NCBI GenBank assembly: GCA_018340375.1
Contig: JAFFJZ010000002.1
Coordinates: 14,898,001 to 14,962,000 of the forward strand
DNA length: 64,000 nucleotides
Direction of reading: 5' to 3'
DNA from: Gonatopus flavifemur
Lineage: Eukaryota; Arthropoda; Insecta; Hymenoptera; Dryinidae
The position numbers were made by a program, and so were the translations under genes. A model generated the notes under the pieces. It searched no databases. It was not told the origin of the DNA and worked only from the letters and a program-made list of their open reading frames with translations. Below, one piece after another: positions 56,666 to 64,000 of the stretch. Numbering within the stretch: the first letter of the stretch is position 1; each line of letters opens with the position of its first letter.

Positions 56666-58728
56666 GAAGAACAAGGTTCCAGTATTTCACAGCAGTTTTT
56701 TCATGTTTATTTTTTTCAATGAATGTTGATCGACTCTGATGTCAATTTTCTCAATGAACTATTTGCAAATTTGATAATCAATTCCATATATTCCAATAAG
56801 CAATTCTGGAATTTCATGATCCATCATCAATTTGAGGACTTCATTAAATGTAATATGGGAATATTGAATTGTACAAGAAATTTTCCCATTAAATTCAAGA
56901 TTCTTACTTACAGTACTACTGTTAGAAAAGTTATGAAGTTTATTTCATAAACAATATATCAAACAGAATTCATAAGAAAATATTGAATTCAATAATATAA
57001 TTCTTAATGCTGAGAATTTCATTCTGAATGTTGAGAATTTCCTCCCTAATGTCAATAAAGATTCGTGAAATTTGATAAATAATCATTATATTTCAGTAAT
57101 GAATTGTCAAACTCCATCACTCATATTACATTTAAGAATCAGTATCAAATTCAATATGGAAATATGATATTTCATCAAGAATTTCGTATCAAATTCAAGA
57201 ACTTTTCTAACAGTGTACCATTTTCTTCTCATTCCCCTTTCACGCTAGGGAGAATATTTATTTGTCTTCTTTCCATAAAATGTTCATTCATAGGAATTAA
57301 ATATTCAATTGGTTGAAAAAATTGACGACTTGTGGCAAATGGATTATTTATTCAGGAGATCAATTTATTTGTGGCAAGCATTCCATCATTTGATTTGATT
57401 AAATATTCCATCAATCCCAAGGAATATGTTACGGAGAGAGGACAAATGAACCATCTATTTGGCTGGAAGAAATTTTTTTTTACTGCATGGATGAACTTTT
57501 TACGACATCCAGTGATAGAAGCTGGAAAAGCGGTCGATTAGTATGTCACCAACAATAATACCACTTTGGCTTAGTTTCAAGCTGAAGATAAGCTCACTGT
57601 AGAAAATATTCTGAACGGATTCTATCCCCTGATCGTGAATAAATTATTTCCATATTGAGAATAGAAGATTTTTCCTGAATTTTGTTGTTTCGGGGATAAG
57701 GCCAATTTTTTGCAGTCACTTTCTTTTGAATTTTCAGAAAATTTTTGCTAAATTTTAAGAAACATGACTCATTCTTCAGAATACGCTCCAAAATTCAGTA
57801 GAAGTTATCTGAAAATTCAGGAAAGAATGGCTATAAAAAATTACAGTTACATTTTCTGAATTTTCAGATTAAATTCAATGTTTAATCGGCGGATCTAACT
57901 CGGGTGCCACGAAAGCACAATACGCCAGTGGTTTGAAAAAATTCAGCTACATCTTTCTTTCTCAATCAATCATGGTGTATTTTATCGTCCATCTAACAAC
58001 GCATATTCATCCATTCCAATTGGAATCAAATGAAATTCAGATCTTTTCATCTGTGAGTTAAATAATATCTCAACCACATCGCAATAATCGATGAAATTTG
58101 ATTGAAAGATAATTGAAATAAATTCTCTTCAATGTATCACGAGATCTTTCTGTTTTTACGCCAATTTCACATCCGCGAATCTTCACAGCTTTTATGAATT
58201 CATGAATGATGAAATTTTCATTTATGGTGTTATTTATAAATCCCCAACAAACGGATTATAATATATCATTTGTAATGAGTTGCTTTGTCATGGTGTGAAC
58301 TATCGTTTATTTTTTCGTTCCGGTGATGATGGTGGTGATGGTTTGCGCTGTACACCGCCAAAGTTAACGTCTGTTTCGCGCATGACTGCTCACTCGAGTT
58401 TATCAGTATGTAGCAGGTGGTGCGCTTCATGTATAACGCCGATACCTTATATTTTCTTCCCCACTCTTTTTTCTTCAAAACTCCACTACAGTCAAGCTCA
58501 CGGAAAATAATGGTGTTCGCGGATGTTAATATGTAAGCTTGATATCACGAGGATTGATAGCAATATTAGAATCAAGTGATTCACGTTTATTACCCTATTT
58601 TGTAAACCAATATAACTGGAAACGAGGAGAAAAAGATATGCGGTTCACAGAGGGATTTGCAATTCTCAGCATTCTCAGCAACAACGCGTCATTTTTTCCC
58701 TCTCATCACTGCGGTAGAACTCCCCAAG
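56666..58728. other. No confident gene
   Basis: Frames of 65-76 codons occur on both strands. The one ending at 57541 (VTERGQMNHLFGWKKFFFTA) reads plausibly but lacks an ATG or acceptor. 57720-57870 repeats CTGAATTTTCAG words. 58280-58510 is richer in CpG, with opposed open frames. Confidence 0.35.
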
Positions 58729-58855
58729 ACAATAGAAATCACTCTAGATATTCTCCCGGCGATTACTAAGCCTTGCAAGTCCTTCACAAGTGCCTGTTGA
58801 GGCCTTATTGTGATGACCTGGAGACTGTCTAGAGTGATTCCTACTAGGGTTAGCT
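58729..58855. mobile_element. Small element with CTAGTAGGAATCACTCTAGA-type end
   Basis: GAAATCACTCTAGAT (58736) and TCTAGAGTGATTCC (58828) are inverted, followed by TACTAGGGTTAGC, the terminal word of the 21010-21731 element. Confidence 0.4.
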
Positions 58856-58901
58856 GATAAATATAGAGAATAATTGGAAATAGTATCACATTCGTCTTAT
58901 A

Positions 58902-59061
58902 TACTGTAAAAAGTGTGCCTCAAATTGACTGAAATTCAGCCTTTTCCATTGTGTCGGCGATTGTTTTTTGTGCTTACTTTACACTCAAAAGAGGCTTCTT
59001 CTGGCTACGCCTTGAATTCAGTCATGACACAATCTGAATTGAAAGCTCCCTTTTTACAGTG
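58902..59061. mobile_element. 160 bp MITE, TACTGTAAAAAG-type family, copy 3
   Basis: TACTGTAAAAAGTGTGCC at left and CTCCCTTTTTACAGTGTG at right are inverted. Interior GACTGAAATTCAGCCTTTTCC and TTGAATTCAGTCATGACAC define the family with 12590-12772 and 50299-50479. Confidence 0.6.
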
Positions 59062-59189
59062 TGAATCTCCTCGAATACATCATATTCTTCGGAGAATAAT
59101 AAATATGAATAATTATATGCGGGAAATGTTTTAACTATTTATATAGTATTGATTATATTTAACCATAGGAGATACAGTTTTCTTCATAA

Positions 59190-59262
59190 AGCGATCGTAA
59201 CTGGTTGGTTAGGACGTTAGATTTGAGATTGAGGAGATCAGAGTTTCAAATCTCGGATTATA
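59190..59262 (+). repeat. tRNA-like element
   Basis: GCGATCGTAACTGGTTGG resembles an A box region and GAGTTTCAAATCTCGGATT a degenerate B box, 73 bases in all. It lacks a clear acceptor stem. Probably a SINE-like relic. Confidence 0.35.
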
Positions 59263-59389
59263 AACTTTCTCTTTCAAGGTAAATAGCAATGGAATACGTG
59301 TTTGTGAGTAATTAGTTTTTCCGTTGAAATTTCCATCGTGTTTCTCGTTTGCCATATCATCCCGTGTGGAAATTTCTTCTGGGCTCAGG

Positions 59390-59556
59390 CCAACTTGGAA
59401 TGTTACGCTTTTCAATCTAGGCCCCGTAATGGTATCAAATATCCAGGCAAAATAATGATAGCCAATTCGGGGCCTATATAGGCCGTGGGTAGGCAACCAT
59501 GTATTGGATGCCCAAGATATACCCCTACGGGGCCAGGGCCTACCTCAGGATGCCCA
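59390..59556. repeat. GGCCC family fragment
   Basis: CTAGGCCCCGTAATGG, CGGGGCCTATATAGGCC and ACGGGGCCAGGGCCTACC are typical words of the family seen at 590-1135. Confidence 0.45.
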
Positions 59557-60566
59557 CACGGAGAGAAAAAATTTGCTGACGCAGCAAATCGAGGTATTAT
59601 ATATAGAATAGAAAAATTTTTGCTGACCTAGCTAAAAATTTGCTATAACCCAATAAACACATACACGTTATTTCAACGTTGAAAGAACGTTAGACTGTCA
59701 AACGGACGTCAGTCGTTGATTTCATAACGTTGATTTTTAGTTGAAATTTGATAGGGAAATAGACGACCAGGAATCACGTTTTGATGACGCGTAATTTGAA
59801 CTAATATTCAAAAATAACCATCAAACGACGTCCTCAAAAAACGTGCTCTGAACGGGTCTGAATCACGCGTTTAAAATGTGTTTATAACACCTTGTGATTG
59901 AACTTCAATTGAAGATATTCTGCTAAAAATATCGAACGAAACCGAACGATGGTTAAAATTTCAACAAAGAGCAAGATAGTAAATAGTGTGGCATACTTTC
60001 CAAATTCTGTCATATTCAGAAATACTATTGTTCTCGATATTGAATGAAAAGTTTTCAAAATAATTTGTTGGATTCAATTCAGGTTTTAGAACCATCATTA
60101 GGACACGTCAATATTTGACGTCTTTTAAACGATGTTTAAACCGTTGATATGACGTTATTTTATGGTTGAAAAACACGTGATCTGCCGCGACATTTTTACG
60201 TTGAATCAACGCAAGAATATCACTAATTCACAACGTGTGGTTATTGACTGTTTTTGACGTTTTTAAAACGTGCGCGTGTTTACTGGGAACAGCAATCGTG
60301 TTAGCTACGACAGCAATTTTTCAGCTGTGGCAGCAAAAAATGTTTGCTCCGCCAGCAAATTTTCAGTATTATATACAGAATAGCAAACAAATTTTGCTGG
60401 GATAGCAAACATTTTTTGCTGCCACAGCTAAGAATTCGCTGTCGCAGCTAACAAGATTGCTGGAACAGCAAATAGTTTGCTGTCACAGTAAAAAATTTGC
60501 TGCTCTGGCAAAAGGAACCCAGCAAAAGTAGATTTCGCTGCCACAGCGAATTCCTTTTTCTCCGTG
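59557..60566. mobile_element. CACGGAGA-ended MITE with TTTGCTG core, interrupted
   Basis: CACGGAGAGAAAAAATTTGC at left and GAATTCCTTTTTCTCCGTG at right are inverted with CA on both sides. The core repeats CAGCAAATTTTTGCTG words and GCTGYSRCAGC. Removing the insert at 59649-60287 leaves about 371 bp. Confidence 0.65.
59649..60287. mobile_element. 639 bp nested element, CCCAATAAACAC ends, AA flanks
   Basis: CCCAATAAACACATACACG at left and CGCGTGTTTACTGGG at right are inverted, with AA on both sides. The interior is rich in AACGTTGA / ACGT words. It splits the host MITE at 59648/60288. Confidence 0.65.
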
Positions 60567-61605
60567 CAAGATTGATTTCCACACGGGATATTTCCATTGA
60601 AATGTAAGACAATACATTCATGCTGGAAGATTTTTGTCATTCAGACTCGTGATTGAATGGGATTTTGAATATGATCGTAGTTTGTGGATTTGAAGAAACC
60701 TGTGAAATATCTGTCTAGGTTTCTGGGATATGGAATCCGCTCACCGTAATTTTTTCGCACTACATTGCCTCACCTTGGTAAAAGAAGCGAACAAAATTTC
60801 GATCAGATTCAAATGAATAATGAATCCTCATTTCTTCCTATTCGAGGTTTCGTCTGTTTTGGGTTTCACAATTGCGCACAAAGCACATTTGATTTCTACG
60901 ATATCATAGGAAACGATTGCAAATAGTTCACCAAGTCTTATGTAACATGAAAAAATTTCTCTCACAAGTCGTGGATCGTTATTGGGTCTGAAACATGTCT
61001 TTTCATGGAGCGTAAGTCTTTTTGAACTGTTCTGAATCGTTCCTCAAGATCTCTTGAAAACCAAGCGTGCTAAGCAGGGATGCTTAGAAAACGTAGACAC
61101 AAATACAGGTGCACACGAGGTCCTTGTTGAGACTGCAAAATAATCGATTATCTTAATTTTCACGTGTTTCAATGAAATATTTACTGCATGGATTCTCGAA
61201 TTCGTACATGATGGAACGGAATGATGAATGCTAAGACGTGCTGTCGGCTTCATGTGTGAATTAATTCCATTCGTAACCTCAAAATTGGCTTCCAGTTTGT
61301 TTCATTTGTCGCGAACCTACAATTGAATTCAACAGAGCATTTGTTACAAAGAGTAAGAATGATGGATATCGATTATTTTTCAAGTTTTTGACGCAAGTAT
61401 GTGTGCACTCTTAAATTATCTTCAGATATTTTGGGAAATCCCACTTGGTCTCTTATGAAACAAAAGACGTCAACATTGAATGTCTTGCTAAAAATGTTCT
61501 ACAAGAGACTTCAACATTGAATGTCTTGCTGAAAATGTTTGGATACGTTAACCTTTGTGTTGCTTTCCAAGTAGCCAAAATTCGCCGGAGATCGTTGGAA
61601 AAATA
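60567..61605. other. No gene; scrap of the ACATCTT-rich family
   Basis: 60985-61075 (CTTTTTGAACTGTTCTGAAT, CAAGATCTCTTG) parallels 9170-9230 inside the 8293-9446 element. Two direct copies of a CTTCAACATTGAATGTCTTGC word occur at about 61470 and 61507. Confidence 0.4.
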
Positions 61606-61902
61606 CACGAAGAAAAAGGAATAGTTGCAACAACTACTTGAATAGTTAATTTTCGACCATCTACTCAAATAGTTGCTGCAGCTACTTATCAGTCAGGAAA
61701 AGTATCACGTTAGCTGCCTCAACTAACTGGATAGTTGCACTGACTAAAGTAAATCCCCGGCAACTCGCGAAGTATTTTAGTTAGTCGAGGCAGCCTAACG
61801 TGATACTTGCCCTGACTACTAAGTAGTTGCAGCAACTATTCAAGTAGATGGTTGAAAATCGACTATTTAAGTAGTTGCTACAACTATTCCTTTCTCTTCG
61901 CG
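61606..61902. mobile_element. 297 bp MITE, AGTAGTTGC core, TA duplication
   Basis: CACGAAGAAAAAGGAATAG at left and CTATTCCTTTCTCTTCGCG at right are inverted, with TA on both sides. The core is long inverted runs of GTAGTTGCAACAACTAC-type words. It matches 47717-47986 and shares the near-CACGGAGAAA end. Confidence 0.75.
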
Positions 61903-62081
61903 TAGTAAAATTTTTTTCAAGATACCAAAGAATATTCTTTGACCTCACATCAACTACAAAAGTAGTCAATTTGGCCGTCAGATGCCAATTCTTGTGATTC
62001 TGAGAGTAATGTGAGGATCTAAAATAGATGCCATATGAATCCTTCGTGATATTCATGAGGAAACACACTGTCTCGATATTG

Positions 62082-62260
62082 TCGAAGTTTCAATCGTTTA
62101 TGGAAACGAATGATTAATTGAGTAAATCTCGCAGTACATTATTCACATGATATGTCTAGTTCCAAGGAATTAATCGAAGAGAATAAATTACGATCATTCA
62201 TCAGATTTCGTGAGTTTAAATTATAAATTCGTTTTTAAAAACGATTCAAACTTCGAAAAC
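62082..62260. repeat. GAAGTTTCAATCGTTTA repeat, copy 2
   Basis: The ends GAAGTTTCAATCGTTTA and AAACGATTCAAACTTC are inverted. The middle has AGTTCCAAGGAATTAATC and TCATTCATCAGATTTCG, shared in order with 63454-63654. Confidence 0.5.
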
Positions 62261-63453
62261 ATTGGTCTTATATGTATTTGACTTCCCTCGAGAACAAAGA
62301 AACAATAAAAAAAACTAATTTAATGCTCTGAGAATCCCTGACATGAATTATTCTTCTCTATATAAAACAATTCTCCTTGCACTTATTTTTCGAAAACTGT
62401 TGACACAGGTATTTGAATGTTTATACAGAATATTTAAGGTTCCAATAATGTGAATATTCTCAGAGTATTCCAAATAAAACTCGTATAATTAGAAAAAATA
62501 TTTTCGAATTACTTCAGACAAGCTTATATATAAGATCGAAGATTATATAACAACCTTGAAGACGTATAGCTCATGTAAAGTGATTTCAACCATTATTCCT
62601 TTCCCTTGGTGGAGGATTTTTCTTCACCAAGAGTAACATCAATGCGATGGGGGAGAGAAATGAATGAGATGGACAGATTATCAAGAACGTGGGAAGGAAA
62701 AGTTGATGTAAGAGTGACAGGGTGACTTAAAAGTAGGGTAGATAGGATAGAATAGTAGGGAGAGAGATAAAGAGAGAGGAAGAAGGAGAAGAAGAAGAAG
62801 AAAAAGACATAAGAGGGAGGTAGAATTCATGTGATCGGCTGGGCGTAAAATTATTCCTGAGATCAGAACTTATGATTCCTGCTGGCTACAGTCGTGACCA
62901 TAGCAACGACACAGTTGATATGGAAATTAATAAGCAGTTGGAAAGCACAGAGTTTTTAAGATATTCTCTCTATTTCTCTCAACATTATTCTTCTCTTCGT
63001 TCATTGTAGCGTATCAGAAACAGAGCAAACTGAGCAATGATTCGTTTAATATCCTATCGTCAATACTTCCTGGTGTGGACGTAGGAACCTTGTAGAAATC
63101 ACTTTAGTCAGTCTCTAAACCTTGAAAATCTTTACCAGACCAGGTCCATGATGTTCGTCAAAATTCAAGCTATCAAATCAAACAGAGTGACAAATGATTG
63201 AATAAATATGCAGTTTTGCCTGGAGCGAAGAATATATATTAACAGGGGAAGGAAGTACGCCAGTATTCTATGTTCAAAATCCATTTAATCCTCGACTCAA
63301 TGGAGCGTAAAGAATGGAATATTCACAATATGACATTTGATATTTTTTAAAACTCTAAAAATTCAATATAAACAAGAACAAAGAAATAGAAAAAATAAAT
63401 ATTAACTCCCCTTGCATCGAGTTTTTCTCAAGTATACCGTTATAAGTATGTTG
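62261..63453. other. No gene; GA-rich tract
   Basis: 62740-62822 is purine-rich, with an (GAA)-type run near 62788. The remainder is AT-rich without supported features. Confidence 0.4.
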
Positions 63454-63654
63454 CAGAAGTTTGAATCATTTATTGAAACGAGTTGTTCATCGAATAACGA
63501 AATACTCAGCTGTCAAGGACCTAAATCCTTTCAATACATCCTTTAAACGATGTTTTCAGTTCCAAGAAATTGAATCAGAAAGATCACCGGTGATTCATCA
63601 GACTTTGAGAGTTTGAATTTTCGTTTCGTTTTTATCAACGATTCATAGTTCAAA
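63454..63654. repeat. GAAGTTTCAATCGTTTA repeat, copy 3
   Basis: GAAGTTTGAATCATTTATTG at left, AGTTCCAAGAAATTGAATC in the middle and AACGATTCATAGTTC at right parallel 62082-62260 with moderate divergence. Confidence 0.5.
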
Positions 63655-63799
63655 AAAATATTATAAGTCTCGTAAATGACTAGGGAATGTCTGCTAGGGT
63701 AGATCGGGCTCTAGATTTGAATCTAACCCAATTCAAAATATAGAAGGGATAAGCTCTAGTAGGAATGCTCGACATCGTCATTGACGAGTTTTGTAACGC

Positions 63800-64000
63800 T
63801 TAAGGGGTTATACTACCCAGGCGCTATAAAAAATGACCGTTTTTCCAGGAATTTTTTTCTCAGAAACTAATCAATGTATCAAAAGGAAACTTTGTGACTT
63901 TATTACACATATTTTGAGGTATGCAAAAGTATTTTTCATTTGGAAATTTAATTCGAAATGGCGCCTTGGCAGCAGGTCAATTGCAGCTGTCACTTTTTTG
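63800..64000. mobile_element. Left end of a TTAA-target element, cut by the window edge
   Basis: TTAAGGGGTTATACTACCC begins at 63800 and runs on without a visible partner end. It resembles the TTAAGGGG start at 10214. TTAA targets with G-rich ends suggest a piggyBac- or Kolobok-related non-autonomous element. Confidence 0.4.

Noticed and set aside
56033..56722. Long Asn/Phe and Lys/Leu frames as repetitive proteins
   Set aside because: They are direct translations of the AATTTT low-complexity tract on both strands.
1..64000. CRISPR arrays, operons, integrated viral genes or a defence system
   Set aside because: No regularly spaced identical repeats with unique spacers, no clustered long frames and no recognisable viral or defence domain on either strand.

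Overview
This is AT-rich eukaryotic nuclear DNA, most likely from an arthropod and perhaps an insect. That is an inference from its make-up: no operons, dense short inverted-repeat elements, tRNA-derived repeats, and scattered TTAGG-like motifs. I recognise no complete gene. In sequence this AT-rich, six-frame open frames of 60 to about 130 codons are expected by chance in a 64 kb window, so length alone supports nothing here. Four segments read somewhat better than chance: a Cys-rich candidate exon with a good splice donor (2272-2430, +), a 103-residue frame (51805-52116, -), a 104-residue frame with a signal peptide, a membrane segment and a poly(A) signal just after its stop (23415-23729, -), and a possible terminal exon (20535-20792, +). 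None matches a family I can name. A short tail at 10441-10581 resembles the C-terminus of a mariner-type transposase.

The window is essentially a graveyard of non-autonomous DNA transposons (MITEs and foldback elements), many nested. Left part (1-20 kb): a GGCCC-rich repeat, TIR elements at 1369-2021, 2504-3774 and 6100-6747, palindromes at 7501-7795 and 8293-9446, a 1.15 kb foldback at 15631-16777, and two CACGGAGA-ended MITEs at 18.7-19.3 kb. Middle (20-40 kb): a ~4.8 kb interval bounded by inverted ~130 bp repeats (19911-24680), AGAGTGAAA-type MITEs, a 2.06 kb hAT-like element (26791-28853) carrying another MITE, a TATA/Inr core promoter near 33380, and a young hairpin MITE at 38366-38601. 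Right part (40-64 kb): a complex tandem array at 43800-44860, a 370 bp near-perfect hairpin at 48393-48762, two 248 bp MITEs in inverted orientation at 55 kb, a 0.7 kb AATTTT-type low-complexity tract, and a nested pair at 59557-60566.

Three patterns are most worth following. First, elements with CCC...CAAACA-like ends appear to make a 2 bp target duplication of variable sequence (TA, AC, AA, CT, GA). One of them lies inside a MITE whose other copies show the empty site. Second, many MITEs share CACGGAGAAAA ends but have unrelated cores. Third, tRNA-like repeats carry TTAGG-like motifs between the anticodon region and the B box. I found no CRISPR array, prokaryotic operon, recognisable viral gene or toxin gene, and I cannot show a previously undescribed coding system.
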